Positions 25,721 to 35,689 of a DNA stretch of 63,608 nucleotides are shown one piece after another. The stretch lies in assembly GCA_913061505.1 (NCBI GenBank), contig CAJXSO010000014.1:1-63608 (forward strand), in the 5' to 3' direction. Origin of the DNA: an uncultured Lutimaribacter sp. (lineage in GTDB: Bacteria > Pseudomonadota > Alphaproteobacteria > Rhodobacterales > Rhodobacteraceae). The position numbers and the translations under genes were made by a program. The notes below the pieces were generated by a model. It was not told the DNA's origin and did no database searches. It worked only from the letters and a program-made list of their open reading frames with translations. The stretch's first letter is position 1. Every line of letters starts with the position of its first letter.

Positions 25721-28318
25721 TTAGGCCTTTTTGGCATCCTTTTTCGCCGGGGCCTTTTTCGCCGGTGCTTTTTTTACTGGTGCTTTTTTGGTGGTGGTTT
25801 TTTTGGCCGCTGCGGCCTTGGTGGGCTTTTTACCCCCTTTGGCGGCTTTTTCCGCAATCAACTGCAGGGCTTGTTCCAGCGCCACATCCTCGGGGGTGAC
25901 GTCTTTTGGCAAGGTGGCGTTGATTTTTTCCCATTTGATATAGGGGCCATAGCGCCCCTCGAATACGGCAATCTCGCCGCCATCGGGGTGCTGGCCCAGC
26001 ACGCGCAGGGGCTTGGCCGCCGCGCGCCCGCGCCCGCCGGGGTTGGCGCGCTTTTCGGCCAGCAATTCAACGGCGCGGTTCATGCCAATTTCGAACACAT
26101 CATTTGGATCTTTCAGATTGGCATAGGTGGGTTTCGCCTCGTCTGGGGCCTTGTGCATGATATAGGGGCCAAAGCGGCCGAAATTGGCCGTAACCTCGCC
26201 ACCATCGGGATGCAGCCCCACCATCCGCGGCAAAGACAGCAGCACCAGCGCCTTTTCCAGCGTCATTTCATCGGCCTGCCAGCCCTTGGGCAGGCTAGAG
26301 CGATCAGGCTTTTTGTTATCTTCCGTCACCTCGCCACGCTGCACATAGGGGCCAAAGCGGCCCGAGCGCAGGCTGATGTCGTTGCCAGCCTCGTCTTGGC
26401 CCAAAATCCGGTCGCCAGCTTCGGCCGCATCACCGCCAATGGGGCGGGTGTAGCGGCATTCGGGGTAGTTGCCGCAGCCCACAAAACCACCGCTGCGCGA
26501 GGTTTTCAAATGCAGCTTGCCCGTGCCGCACAGCGGGCAACTGCGCGGGTCGGTGCCATCGTCGCGGGGGGGGTAAAGCGTGGGCGCCAACGCATCGTCT
26601 AGCACATCGAGCACCTCGGTGATGCGCAGTTCTGACGTTTCAGCGATAGCGGCCGAGAAATCGCGCCAGAACCGGCCCAGCACATCTTTGTAATCGCGCT
26701 CGCCGGCGCTGACATCATCGAGCTGCGATTCCAGATCGGCGGTAAAATCATATTCCACATAGCGGCGGAAAAAATTCATCAAAAAGACGGTGACAGTGCG
26801 GCCCTTGTCCTCGGGGAACAGGCGGTTTTGCTCTTTGCGCACATATTCGCGGTCTTGGATGGTGGTGATCACGCTGGCATAGGTCGAGGGGCGGCCGATG
26901 CCCAGCTCTTCCATCTTTTTCACCAAGGTCGCCTCGGTATAGCGCGGGGGGGCTTGGGTGAAATGCTGCTCGGGGGTGATGGCGGTTTTGGCCAGGCTTT
27001 CCGCGGGCATGATTTGCGGCAGGCGCTTGTCGTCTTCATCGACAACCTCGTCGCGCCCCTCTTCGTAGACTTTCAAAAACCCGTCAAACAGCACAACCTG
27101 GCCTGTGGCGCGCAGCCCCACCTGCCCATCCTGGCTGGCAATTTCCACGGTTGTCCGTTCCATCCGGGCGGCTTCCATCTGGCAGGCGATGGTGCGTTTC
27201 CAGATCAGGTCGTACAGGCGGCGCTGGTCGGCATCGGCCAGTTTCAGCGCGGCTGCATCTTTGTCCATGTCTGTGGGGCGGATGCATTCATGCGCCTCTT
27301 GGGCATTTTTCGCCTTGTTTTTGTAAATGCGCGGGGCTTGCGGCACATATTCGGCCCCAAAACGGGCGGTAATTGTGGCGCGCGTGGCGGTGACGGCCTC
27401 GGGGGCCATGTCGATGCCATCGGTACGCATATAGGTGATGTGGCCCGCCTCGTAGAGGCGCTGGGCGGCGTTCATGCATTGGCGTGCGCCCATGCCGAAT
27501 TTGCGGCTGGCCTCTTGTTGCAAGGTCGAGGTCATGAAGGGGGCCGAGGGGTTGCGGCTGGCTGGTTTGGCCTCGACCGATTGCACGCCAAGATCGCGGC
27601 TTTTGACCGCCTGCACCGCCAATTCAGCCTGGGTTTCATTGGCGATATCGTATTTATCCAGCTTCTTGCCGGCCAAAACCGTCAGCCGCGCTTCGAATTC
27701 TTGGCCGCGGGGGGTGCGCAGCTGGGCCTTGACGCCCCAGTATTCGCGGGCTTTGAACGCCTCGATTTCCAGTTCCCGTTCCACGATCAGGCGCAGGCAC
27801 ACCGATTGCACCCGCCCGGCGCTGCGCGCCCCTGGTAATTTGCGCCACAAAACGGGGCTTAGGTTGAAACCCACCAAATAATCCAGCGCCCTGCGGGCCA
27901 AATAGGCCTCGACCAGCGGCGCGTCGATATCGCGGGGGTTTTGCATGGCTTCGGTGACGGCCGCCTTGGTGATGGCGTTGAATGTCACGCGGCGCACATC
28001 GGTGTCTTTTTTGATCGCACGGCGTTTGGTCAGCGCCTCTTTGAGGTGCCAACTGATCGCCTCGCCCTCGCGGTCGGGGTCGGTGGCCAGGATCAGGGCG
28101 TTGTCGGTTTTCAGGGCCTCGGCGATGGCGCGCACATGTTTTTGGCTGTCGCTGCCAACTTCCCAGGTCATGGCAAAATCATGCTCTGGGTCAACCGAGC
28201 CATCCTTGGCGGGTAGATCGCGCACATGCCCATACGAGGCCAGAACGGTGTAATCTGCGCCCAAATATTTGTTGATCGTCTTGGCCTTTGCGGGGGATTC
28301 AACAACGACAACGGGCAT
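25721..28318 (-). CDS. topA: DNA topoisomerase I
   Basis: 865 residues. The Toprim domain opens the protein (VVVESPAKAKTINKYLG, later ATDPDREGEAISWHL). The catalytic tyrosine is in ITYMRTDG (about residue 296). One classical four-cysteine zinc ribbon is visible (CPLCG...CGNYPECRY, about residues 590-620), then repeated topoisomerase C-terminal units (GRFGPYVQRGE, GRFGPYIMHKA, GRYGPYIKWEK). The last 40 residues are a Lys/Ala/Pro tail (KKAPAKKAPAKK) likely to grip DNA or RNA polymerase. It relaxes negative supercoils behind RNA polymerase. Confidence 0.96.
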   Translation of the reverse strand: MPVVVVESPAKAKTINKYLGADYTVLASYGHVRDLPAKDGSVDPEHDFAMTWEVGSDSQKHVRAIAEALKTDNALILATDPDREGEAISWHLKEALTKRRAIKKDTDVRRVTFNAITKAAVTEAMQNPRDIDAPLVEAYLARRALDYLVGFNLSPVLWRKLPGARSAGRVQSVCLRLIVERELEIEAFKAREYWGVKAQLRTPRGQEFEARLTVLAGKKLDKYDIANETQAELAVQAVKSRDLGVQSVEAKPASRNPSAPFMTSTLQQEASRKFGMGARQCMNAAQRLYEAGHITYMRTDGIDMAPEAVTATRATITARFGAEYVPQAPRIYKNKAKNAQEAHECIRPTDMDKDAAALKLADADQRRLYDLIWKRTIACQMEAARMERTTVEIASQDGQVGLRATGQVVLFDGFLKVYEEGRDEVVDEDDKRLPQIMPAESLAKTAITPEQHFTQAPPRYTEATLVKKMEELGIGRPSTYASVITTIQDREYVRKEQNRLFPEDKGRTVTVFLMNFFRRYVEYDFTADLESQLDDVSAGERDYKDVLGRFWRDFSAAIAETSELRITEVLDVLDDALAPTLYPPRDDGTDPRSCPLCGTGKLHLKTSRSGGFVGCGNYPECRYTRPIGGDAAEAGDRILGQDEAGNDISLRSGRFGPYVQRGEVTEDNKKPDRSSLPKGWQADEMTLEKALVLLSLPRMVGLHPDGGEVTANFGRFGPYIMHKAPDEAKPTYANLKDPNDVFEIGMNRAVELLAEKRANPGGRGRAAAKPLRVLGQHPDGGEIAVFEGRYGPYIKWEKINATLPKDVTPEDVALEQALQLIAEKAAKGGKKPTKAAAAKKTTTKKAPVKKAPAKKAPAKKDAKKA

Positions 28319-28335
28319 TCAACTTCCTTTCGACT

Positions 28336-28354
28336 CGCCATACCGGCTATGGCG
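28336..28354 (-). other. Inverted repeat in the topA leader
   Basis: CGCCATA-CCGGC-TATGGCG is a perfect 7-bp stem with a 5-base loop, 18 bases before the topA start codon. It could be a repressor site or an mRNA hairpin near the ribosome site. I see no known regulator match. Confidence 0.4.
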
Positions 28355-28501
28355 GGCGAACATGGGCGGCCCGGGCCTGTTTTGTCAATGCGCGGTTTTC
28401 CCCACTGATTTTCCCTGGCCCTTTGCGCCCCCAGCCATGGCGGGGCTTTGATTGATGTGCGATAATTTGCCTTGGCCCTGCGGTGGTGGCTGGATTTGGC
28501 G

Positions 28502-29728
28502 CTAGTGGCGGGCCAGCAAACCGCCGGGTTGGCGGCTGATCTGGCCATCCAATTCCAGCGTGGTCAGGGCGGGGGCCACGGTTTGAACGGGCAGCGCCAA
28601 ATCGCGGATCAATTGATCTTCGGCCAAGGGGCTGGGGCCCAAGCGCTGCAAAATTTGCTGATGCAGCGCGTTGGTTTCGCGCAGGCTGCGGGCGGCGGCG
28701 GGCGGGGGTGTTTGGCCTGGGTTCGGGCCATTTTGTGCCGGGGCCGCAGCCGTGGATAGCGGTGCCGGCGGTGTTGCGTGCTGTGTGGGCAGCTGGGCGC
28801 CTTGGGTGGTGTTGGCGGGGTGGGGCAGCGCCGGCTGGGGTGGCAGCGCCTCGATGATATCATCGGCATTGCGCACCAATCGGGCACCATCGCGCAGCAA
28901 CATATTGCTGCCTGCGGCGCGGGCATCAAAGGGGTGGCCTGGCACGGCCAGCACCTCGCGGCCCTGGTCCAGCGCCATCCGCGCGGTCAGCAAGCTGCCT
29001 GATCGCGCGGCCGCCTCGACCACAACAACCGCTTGTGCCAGCCCCGAAATCAGCCGGTTGCGGCGGGGAAAATGCCCCGCCTTTGGGGCCATCCCCATGG
29101 GCTGCTCTGACACGATCAGCCCTTGGGTGGCAATTTGCTGGGCCAAATTCTGGTGTTCGGGCGGGTAGATCACATCCAGGCCACCGGCCATGACGGCGAT
29201 TGTGCCATGGGGCAAGGCGGCGCTGTGGGCTGCGGCATCAATGCCGCGTGCCAGCCCCGAAACCACCACAAACCCTGCCGCACCACAGCCAAGGGCCAAG
29301 GCGCGGCTCATCCTGGTGCCCAAAGACGAGGCATTGCGCGCCCCAACCAAGGCAATCGCCGGGCGCTGCAGCAGCGCTATATCCCCGCGTGCCCACAGCA
29401 CTGGCGGTGGATCGGGCAGATCGTAAAGCGCTGCTGGATAGGTGGCCTGGCCCACGCAGATCAATTCGGCGCCCAGCCCACGGGCGGCGCGCAATTCGGC
29501 CTGCACCACGCCGGGCGGGCAGGGGGTGTAATTTTCCACGCCTGCCGCCTGTGCCACCTGTGGCAGGGCGGCCAAGGCGGCCTGGGCGCTGCCATGTTCG
29601 GCCAGCAGCCGGTAAAACGTGCCCGGGCCAACGCGGCGCGAGCGCAAGAGGCGAAGCCACGCTACCCGGTCATCTTCCGTGGTGGGTGGGAGTGGGGGGT
29701 GAGTGGAAGGATGAGTTTCTCCAGACAT
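28502..29728 (-). CDS. dprA: DNA processing protein DprA
   Basis: 408 residues. Loads RecA on incoming single-stranded DNA during natural transformation. The Rossmann core has IALVGARNASSLG, VVVSGLARGIDAAAHSAAL, GTIAVMAGGLDVIYPPEH and FPRRNRLISGLA. After a Pro/Thr-rich linker (about residues 285-345) comes a winged-helix domain with LAEDQLIRDLALPVQTVAPAL. Start at 29728 with GAGG seven bases upstream. A CtrA-like site lies 45-60 bases upstream of the start, in keeping with CtrA control of dprA in Rhodobacter. Confidence 0.93.
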   Translation of the reverse strand: MSGETHPSTHPPLPPTTEDDRVAWLRLLRSRRVGPGTFYRLLAEHGSAQAALAALPQVAQAAGVENYTPCPPGVVQAELRAARGLGAELICVGQATYPAALYDLPDPPPVLWARGDIALLQRPAIALVGARNASSLGTRMSRALALGCGAAGFVVVSGLARGIDAAAHSAALPHGTIAVMAGGLDVIYPPEHQNLAQQIATQGLIVSEQPMGMAPKAGHFPRRNRLISGLAQAVVVVEAAARSGSLLTARMALDQGREVLAVPGHPFDARAAGSNMLLRDGARLVRNADDIIEALPPQPALPHPANTTQGAQLPTQHATPPAPLSTAAAPAQNGPNPGQTPPPAAARSLRETNALHQQILQRLGPSPLAEDQLIRDLALPVQTVAPALTTLELDGQISRQPGGLLARH

Positions 29729-29772
29729 TGCAGCCTCGCCATCTTGCAGAATCATCTCTAGCGCACGGCTGG

Positions 29773-29788
29773 TTAATCTGGGGTAAAC
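29773..29788 (-). promoter_or_regulatory. CtrA-like site upstream of dprA
   Basis: On the dprA strand this reads TTTA-CCCCAGA-TTAAC, one mismatch from TTAA-N7-TTAAC with the important TTAAC half intact. It is 45 bases upstream of the dprA start codon, a suitable place for an activator. Confidence 0.5.
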
Positions 29789-29844
29789 TGTAGCCTTATG
29801 GTGTGCCCATTCTGTGCCCGTTCTGTGGCCTTCAGCGCCAAGGC

Positions 29845-31269
29845 TTAGCTGCGCGCAGCCCCGCCCACCGTCAGCCCGCCTATCAGCGTGGTGGGCTGGC
29901 CCACCCCCACAGGCACCCATTGCCCCGCCTTGCCGCAATTGCCCATGCCCGGATCCAGCGCCATATCGTTGCCCAAGGCGCGGATATGCTGCAATGCGGT
30001 GGCGCCATCGCCAATCAGCGTGGCCCCTTTCAAGGCCGCGCCGCGCTTGCCGTTTTTCACGCGATAGGCCTCGGTGCAGGAAAACACGAATTTCCCGTTG
30101 GTGATGTCAACCTGCCCGCCACCAAAGCCCACGGCCAAGATGCCATCTTTCAGATCTGCCACAATATCATCGGGGTTGGCTGAGCCGCCCAGCATATAGG
30201 TGTTGGTCATGCGCGGCATTGGGGCATGCGCATAAGATTCGCGCCGCCCGTTGCCGGTGGGCGCCACGCCCATCAGGCGGGCGTTTTGGCGGTCTTGCAT
30301 GTAACCCACCAAAATACCGTCTTCGATCAGCACATTTCGGGCGCTGGGCGTGCCCTCGTCATCGATGGTGATGCTGCCGCGCCTGTCGGGCAGGGTGCCA
30401 TCATCCAGCACGGTCACGCCGGGCGCTGCCACGCGCTGGCCCATCAGCCCTGCAAAAGCCGAGCTGCCCTTGCGATTGAAATCGCCCTCCAGCCCGTGGC
30501 CAATGGCCTCGTGCAGTAAAATACCGGGCCAGCCTGGGCCCAAGACCACATCCATAACCCCGGCGGGGGCATCTATGGCGCCAAGATTGACCAGCGCGAT
30601 GCGCAGCGCCTCTTGGGCCTTGGCCTGCCAGGCATCGGCGGCCACCAGCCCGTGCAGCCCATAGCGCCCGCCGCCGCCGCTGCTGCCTTGTTCGCGGCGG
30701 CCATTTTCCTCGACGATCACGCTGATATTCACCCGGCTCATGGGGCGCACATCGCGCATGCGTGTGCCATCGGGGCGCAAAATTTCGATCTCTTGCAGCG
30801 CGGCGGCGATCGTGGCGCTAACCTGCACAACCCGCGGGTCAAGCGCGCGGGTATAGGCATCGATTTCGCGCAGCGTGTCCAGCTTGCTGGCAAAGCTGAC
30901 GCCAGCGATTGGATCTTCGTCGGTATAAAGGCGCCGGTTGGTCGGGGCGGGCCCAATGGCCAAGCTGCCCCCGCCATCGCCCACGGCCAATTGCGCGGTT
31001 GCCACAGCGCGGCGCAGGGCGGCTTCGGATATTTCGCTGGAATGGGCATAGCCCGTCACCGCGCCGCAGACCGCACGCAGGCCAAAGCCTTCGCTGGCGT
31101 CATAGCTGGCGGTGCTGACGCGGCCATCATCAAACACCAGCGCCTCGGCGCGGCGGCGTTCCAAGAATAATTCGCCGTCATCGGCACCTGCGACGGCATT
31201 TTGCAGCAGTTTCAATGCCAACCCCTCGTCCAGCATGGTGTCGAATGGGCGAAAAGAGATATCTGGCAT
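29845..31269 (-). CDS. tldD: TldD metalloprotease subunit
   Basis: 474 residues of the TldD/PmbA family, which forms a zinc protease with TldE that trims modified peptides. The zinc motif is in LLHEAIGHGLEGD (HEAIGH, an HExxxH form typical of this family). Other family stretches are FRPFDTMLDEGLAL at the start, GFGLRAVCGAVTGY, and the C-terminal GGGQVDITNGKFVFSC. The TldE/PmbA partner is not in the window. Its start is divergent from coxB. Confidence 0.93.
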   Translation of the reverse strand: MPDISFRPFDTMLDEGLALKLLQNAVAGADDGELFLERRRAEALVFDDGRVSTASYDASEGFGLRAVCGAVTGYAHSSEISEAALRRAVATAQLAVGDGGGSLAIGPAPTNRRLYTDEDPIAGVSFASKLDTLREIDAYTRALDPRVVQVSATIAAALQEIEILRPDGTRMRDVRPMSRVNISVIVEENGRREQGSSGGGGRYGLHGLVAADAWQAKAQEALRIALVNLGAIDAPAGVMDVVLGPGWPGILLHEAIGHGLEGDFNRKGSSAFAGLMGQRVAAPGVTVLDDGTLPDRRGSITIDDEGTPSARNVLIEDGILVGYMQDRQNARLMGVAPTGNGRRESYAHAPMPRMTNTYMLGGSANPDDIVADLKDGILAVGFGGGQVDITNGKFVFSCTEAYRVKNGKRGAALKGATLIGDGATALQHIRALGNDMALDPGMGNCGKAGQWVPVGVGQPTTLIGGLTVGGAARS

Positions 31270-31303
31270 TTGGCTTTTTCCTGTCTTGCGGGTGTTGCGC
31301 GAA

Positions 31304-31317
31304 TTGATCTATGTCAA
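31304..31317. promoter_or_regulatory. FNR/Dnr-type box upstream of coxB
   Basis: TTGAT-CTAT-GTCAA in the tldD-coxB divergent gap. Its reverse complement TTGACATAGATCAA matches the second box in this window (50705-50718) at 13 of 14 positions. It fits the TTGAT-N4-ATCAA class of FnrL/Dnr sites. It is 147 bases before the coxB start and 35 before the tldD start. Confidence 0.55.
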
Positions 31318-31463
31318 AAAAGCGTCCGTTTGCCGCAACTGGTTTTGTTGTCCTAGGCTTCAGAATATGGTTTTTAGCGGCGACAAAACAACGGCCTTCG
31401 TTCTGCGCGCAAGAGTGGGCCAAAGGCAACAACGAACGATAGTTCAACCGATCAGGGTGACTT

Positions 31464-32300
31464 ATGCGACTTATTTCTAGCTTCATGGCAGCACTGGCCG
31501 CCATTACCGCAATGCCTGCTTTTGCCCAAGAGACCCTTGTGGGCAAGCCTGTAGACGGCAAATTGGGCTTTCAGCCCGCTGCAACCGAACTGGCCCGCGA
31601 CCTGCAGTGGCTGGACGGTATGATCAACTATATCATCGGCGCAATCGTGATTTTGGTCTGCGTTTTGCTGGCCATCGTCATTTTGCGCTTTAACCGCCGC
31701 GCCAACCCAACGCCGGCAAGCTTTACCCATAACACGCCGCTGGAAATCGCGTGGACGGTTGGCCCGATTCTGATTCTGGTGTTCATTGGTGCGTTTTCGC
31801 TGCCGGTGCTGTTCAAACAGCAAGAAATCCCCGAAGGCGACGTGCATATCAAGGTAACCGGCTACCAGTGGTACTGGGGCTACGAATATACCGATCACGA
31901 GTTTGGCTTTGAATCGTTCATGCTGGCGCGTGATGATCTGGAATCATACGGCTACAACCCCGATGAATACCTGCTGGCCACCGACACCCAGGTGGTGGTG
32001 CCCGTGGGCAAGGTTGTGGTGATGGACGTGACCGGCGCCGATGTGATCCACAGCTGGACCATTCCTGCCTTTGGCGTAAAGCAAGACGCCGTGCCCGGCC
32101 GTATCGCACAGCTGTGGTTCAAGGCCGAAAAAGAAGGCATCTATTTTGGCCAGTGCTCGGAACTGTGCGGCAAAGACCACGCCTATATGCCGATCACGGT
32201 CAAGGTTGTGTCCCAGGCCGAATATGACGATTGGCTGAAAGGCGCGATCGAAGAATATGCCGGCAAGCCGGCCGCTGTTCAGGTGGCAATGGCCGACTGA
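31464..32300 (+). CDS. coxB: Cytochrome c oxidase subunit II
   Basis: 278 residues. Signal peptide ([18 protein letters not shown]), two membrane helices (about residues 52-75 and 95-115), then a periplasmic cupredoxin domain. The CuA ligands are in [12 protein letters not shown] (His) and [15 protein letters not shown] (two Cys, His, Met). It accepts electrons from cytochrome c for the aa3-type oxidase. The catalytic subunit I gene (ctaD) is not in the window, as is common in this group. An FNR-type box lies upstream. Confidence 0.96.
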   Translation: MRLISSFMAALAAITAMPAFAQETLVGKPVDGKLGFQPAATELARDLQWLDGMINYIIGAIVILVCVLLAIVILRFNRRANPTPASFTHNTPLEIAWTVGPILILVFIGAFSLPVLFKQQEIPEGDVHIKVTGYQWYWGYEYTDHEFGFESFMLARDDLESYGYNPDEYLLATDTQVVVPVGKVVVMDVTGADVIHSWTIPAFGVKQDAVPGRIAQLWFKAEKEGIYFGQCSELCGKDHAYMPITVKVVSQAEYDDWLKGAIEEYAGKPAAVQVAMAD

Positions 32301-32389
32301 TCACCCCCCGTTCGGCCTGCACGTTTCACCCGCGTGCAGGCCAAGCATACCCGTAACCCGCCGCACAGCGCCCAAATTTCAGGACAGCC

Positions 32390-33328
32390 ATGAGCGACGC
32401 CACCCTAAACACCCGCGAGGCCACCCCCGAGGCAGGCTTTGGCGATTATGTTGCGCTGCTTAAGCCGCGTGTGATGTCGCTGGTTGTGTTCACGGCGCTG
32501 GTTGGCCTGTTGGCCGCACCTGGCTATGTGCACCCGTTCATTGCGTTTTGCGCGATTTTGTTCATCGCGGTTGGGGCCGGGGCCTCGGGCGCGCTGAACA
32601 TGTGGTGGGATGCCGATATTGACAAGCTGATGCGGCGCACGGCAAAGCGCCCTGTGCCCGCGGGCAAGGTTATGGCCGACGAGGCGCTGGCCATCGGGCT
32701 GACGCTGTCGGCAATGTCTGTGGTGTTTTTGTGGTTGGCAACCAATTGGTTGGCCGCAGCACTGCTGGCATTCACCATCTTTTTCTATGCCGTCATCTAC
32801 ACGATGTGGCTGAAACGCTGGACGCCGCAAAACATCGTGATCGGTGGTGCCGCGGGCGCGTTCCCCCCGATGATCGGTTGGGCGGCTGTAACCGGCGATG
32901 TCACGCTGGAATCGGCGCTGATGTTTGCCTTGATCTTCATGTGGACACCGCCGCATTTCTGGGCGCTGGCGCTGTTTATCAACTCGGATTACGAAAATGC
33001 CAGCGTGCCGATGCTGACCGTCACCCATGGCAAGCGCGTGACCCGGCGCCACATCCTGGCCTATACATTGGTGCTGGCGCCGCTGGCGGTAGGCACCGCC
33101 TTTACCGCCATTGGCGGCTGGATTTACCTGACCGTGGCCGTTGTGCTGAACGCGGCTTTCCTGTGGGGGGCTGTGCGCATCTGGCTGCGCGACGAGGCCA
33201 TGGCCGAGGCAGACAATTACAAGACCGAAAAGCAGGTGTTCAAACTGTCACTGCTCTATCTCTTTGCGCATTTTGGCGCAATTTTGGCCGAGGCTGCATT
33301 GGCGCCTTGGGGCATTGGGGGCTGGTGA
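32390..33328 (+). CDS. ctaB: Protoheme IX farnesyltransferase
   Basis: Adds a farnesyl chain to haem b to make haem O, the precursor of haem A for the oxidase. 312 residues with about eight membrane helices. Prenyltransferase motifs are [19 protein letters not shown] and [17 protein letters not shown]. The stop overlaps the start of the next gene (TGATG at 33326-33330), so translation is coupled to coxF. Confidence 0.95.
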   Translation: MSDATLNTREATPEAGFGDYVALLKPRVMSLVVFTALVGLLAAPGYVHPFIAFCAILFIAVGAGASGALNMWWDADIDKLMRRTAKRPVPAGKVMADEALAIGLTLSAMSVVFLWLATNWLAAALLAFTIFFYAVIYTMWLKRWTPQNIVIGGAAGAFPPMIGWAAVTGDVTLESALMFALIFMWTPPHFWALALFINSDYENASVPMLTVTHGKRVTRRHILAYTLVLAPLAVGTAFTAIGGWIYLTVAVVLNAAFLWGAVRIWLRDEAMAEADNYKTEKQVFKLSLLYLFAHFGAILAEAALAPWGIGGW

Positions 33329-33495
33329 TGGGTTTTCGCGAACCACACGAACTGCATACACGGCGCAAGGGACGCAACATTGGCGTTGGGCTGACATTGG
33401 CGGTGTTTATCTTCATCGTCTTCGGCCTGACTGTGGTCAAGGTAACGCGCGGCGATTTCGAACCGCCCCGCGGCACCCAGACCGAAGGGAGTTGA
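33328..33495 (+). CDS. coxF: Small oxidase-cluster membrane protein CoxF-like
   Basis: 55 residues: basic N terminus (EPHELHTRRKGRN), one membrane helix (IGVGLTLAVFIFIVFGLTVV), short acidic-polar tail. Position between ctaB and ctaG and the HTRRKGRN start fit the CoxF family of alphaproteobacterial oxidase operons. It overlaps the ctaB stop by one base and ends four bases before the ctaG start. Its role in oxidase assembly is inferred from position. Confidence 0.8.
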   Translation: MGFREPHELHTRRKGRNIGVGLTLAVFIFIVFGLTVVKVTRGDFEPPRGTQTEGS

Positions 33496-33498
33496 TGT

Positions 33499-34074
33499 AT
33501 GGCGATGGACCCTAAAACAAAAACCGTGGCGCAAACCGTGGGCGTTGTGGTGCTGATGGGCGGGCTGGCTTGGGCCTCGGTGCCGTTTTACGATTGGTTT
33601 TGCCGCGTCACAGGCTTTGGCGGTGTCACAGGTGTGGCCGCCACCGGCAGCGATGTGATTTTGGACAAGACCATCAAAATTCGCTTTGACGCCTCGAAAG
33701 AGCGCGACATGCCATGGGAATTCAAGCCCATGCAGCGCGAGATGGAGCTGCGCATCGGCGAAACCGGCCTTGCCTTTTACGAGGCCTATAACCCCACCGA
33801 TCGCGTGGTGGCGGGCAGCGCCAGCTACAACGTTGCGCCCTACGAGGCGGGTGGCTTTTTCAGCAAAATCGATTGCTTTTGCTTTGAAGAACAGGTGCTG
33901 CAGCCCGGCGAGCGCGTGCAAATGCCTGTCACGTTTTTTGTAGACCCAGAAATTGTCGATGATCGCGACGCCAAGTTTGTTCCGGTGATCACTTTGGGCT
34001 ATACCTTCCACGAAATCGAGCTACCCGAGGCCCACGCGGCACTGGGCAGCCCCGACCCGAAACCTGTAAACTAA
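33499..34074 (+). CDS. ctaG: Cytochrome c oxidase copper chaperone Cox11/CtaG
   Basis: 191 residues. Delivers copper to the CuB site of subunit I. A single N-terminal helix ([18 protein letters not shown]) is followed by [12 protein letters not shown] and the copper-binding [15 protein letters not shown] (Cys-x-Cys). Normal length for the family. Situated between coxF and coxC in one operon. Confidence 0.95.
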   Translation: MAMDPKTKTVAQTVGVVVLMGGLAWASVPFYDWFCRVTGFGGVTGVAATGSDVILDKTIKIRFDASKERDMPWEFKPMQREMELRIGETGLAFYEAYNPTDRVVAGSASYNVAPYEAGGFFSKIDCFCFEEQVLQPGERVQMPVTFFVDPEIVDDRDAKFVPVITLGYTFHEIELPEAHAALGSPDPKPVN

Positions 34075-34100
34075 AAAGAACTGCCAACGAGGGAAACGCG

Positions 34101-34901
34101 ATGGCGCATGCAAAAAATCACGATTATCACATTCTACCCCCTTCGCTGTGGCCTCTTTTGGGCTCGATTGCAGGGTTCGTCATGCTGTTTGGCGCCGTAA
34201 AATGGATGCACGACAGCGGCCCTTGGGTGTTTCTGATTGGCTTTGTTGGCGTGCTTTACGTCATGTTCGGCTGGTGGGCCGATGTGGTGGCTGAAAGCCA
34301 GGTTGGCGATCATACGCCGGTGGTGCGAATCGGCCTGCGCTACGGCTTTATCTTGTTCATCATGTCCGAGGTGATGTTCTTTGCGGCCTGGTTCTGGTCG
34401 TTCTTCAAGCACGCCATGTATCCGATGGGCCCGCAAAGCCCCGCGATCGATGGTGTTTGGCCCCCCGCCGGCATCGAAACATTCGACCCCTGGCACCTGC
34501 CGCTGATCAACACCTTGATCTTGCTGTGCTCGGGCGCTGCCGCCACCTGGGCGCACCACGCCTTGGTGCATGAAAACAACCGCCAAGACATGAAATGGGG
34601 CCTGATTCTGGCCATCGCACTGGGCGCTATTTTCACCGGCTTCCAGGCCTATGAATATTCGCACGCCTCGTTCGGCTTTTCGGGCAACATCTATGGCGCC
34701 AACTTCTTTATGGCCACGGGCTTTCATGGCTTCCACGTGATCGTTGGCACCATCTTCTTGTTCGTGTGCTTGCTGCGCCTGGGGCGTGGCCACTTTACCC
34801 CGCAAAAGCACGTGGGTTTCGAGGCCGCAGCCTGGTATTGGCACTTTGTCGATGTTGTGTGGCTGTTCCTCTTTGCCGCTGTTTACATCTGGGGCGCATA
34901 A
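34101..34901 (+). CDS. coxC: Cytochrome c oxidase subunit III
   Basis: 266 residues with seven membrane helices. Typical stretches are [19 protein letters not shown]-type helix III ([14 protein letters not shown]), [19 protein letters not shown] and the late [19 protein letters not shown]. It stabilises the oxidase core and its proton uptake. A hairpin follows at 34956-34978. Confidence 0.95.
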   Translation: MAHAKNHDYHILPPSLWPLLGSIAGFVMLFGAVKWMHDSGPWVFLIGFVGVLYVMFGWWADVVAESQVGDHTPVVRIGLRYGFILFIMSEVMFFAAWFWSFFKHAMYPMGPQSPAIDGVWPPAGIETFDPWHLPLINTLILLCSGAAATWAHHALVHENNRQDMKWGLILAIALGAIFTGFQAYEYSHASFGFSGNIYGANFFMATGFHGFHVIVGTIFLFVCLLRLGRGHFTPQKHVGFEAAAWYWHFVDVVWLFLFAAVYIWGA

Positions 34902-34955
34902 GCGCGCCTGTGCGGCTTTGCGGTTGAACTTTCCCGCATAACCCCTAACAAAGCG

Positions 34956-34981
34956 GGGCGCGCCATGTGGGCGCGCCCTTT
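34956..34981 (+). terminator. Hairpin after coxC, possible terminator
   Basis: GGGCGCGCC (34956-34964) pairs with GGCGCGCCC (34970-34978) across ATGTG, then TTTG. The T run is short, so partial readthrough into surf1 is likely. Confidence 0.5.
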
Positions 34982-35006
34982 GCCGTTACACTGATTGGCC
35001 CGCTGA

Positions 35007-35684
35007 ATGTTGCGCATCCTTGCCCCCCTTAGTTTTGGCATTGCAGGCATTGCCGTGCTGCTATGGCTTGGCACGTGGCAGTTGGAGCGTTTGCAATGGA
35101 AACAGGGCATTCTGGCCGATATTGATGCGCGCATCGCCGCAGCCCCCATGCCCGTGCCCGCCACCCCCGACCCGGTGCAAGACCGCTATCAGCCGGTGGC
35201 GTTGCAGGGCGAATTCACGGGCGACACGCTGCGCGTGCTGGTCAGCCAAAAGCAGATCGGCGCGGGCTATCGCCTGATTACCGCGCTTAGCACCGATATT
35301 GGCCCGGTGCTGGTGGATCGCGGCTTTGTGCCCGTGGCAGCACCCATGCCGCCCTTGCCCCGGGGCCCGGTGCAGGTGGCAGGCAACCTGCATTGGCCCG
35401 ATGATCGCAACAGCGCCACCCCTGAAAATGATGTGGCCGGCAACACCTGGTTTGCGCGGGATGTGGCGCAAATGGCCGCGCGGCTGCAAACCCGACCGCT
35501 GCTGGTGGTTGCGCGCCAAATCAACCCGGCCGAGGCGGGCGTGACCCCCTTGCCGGTGGATAGCAGTGCCATTCCAAACGATCACTTGAATTACGCGATT
35601 ACCTGGTATTCGCTGGCCGTCGTCTGGGCGGCTATGACCCTTTATTTTCTGTGGCGAAACCGCCGCCCAAAGACAAAGGCCTGA
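35007..35684 (+). CDS. SURF1-family oxidase assembly protein
   Basis: 225 residues with one helix at each end (LSFGIAGIAVLLWLGTW and YSLAVVWAAMTLYFLW) around a periplasmic domain. WQLERLQWKQ after the first helix and NDHLNYAITWYSLA before the last are family signatures. SURF1 helps insert haem a into subunit I. Position after coxC fits. The gene ends five bases before thrC. Confidence 0.93.
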   Translation: MLRILAPLSFGIAGIAVLLWLGTWQLERLQWKQGILADIDARIAAAPMPVPATPDPVQDRYQPVALQGEFTGDTLRVLVSQKQIGAGYRLITALSTDIGPVLVDRGFVPVAAPMPPLPRGPVQVAGNLHWPDDRNSATPENDVAGNTWFARDVAQMAARLQTRPLLVVARQINPAEAGVTPLPVDSSAIPNDHLNYAITWYSLAVVWAAMTLYFLWRNRRPKTKA

Positions 35685-35689
35685 CGCCG

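Noticed and set aside
31342-31389. Inverted repeat GTTTTGT...ACAAAAC in the coxB leader
   Set aside because: Only 7 bases with a loop of 34; easily expected by chance.
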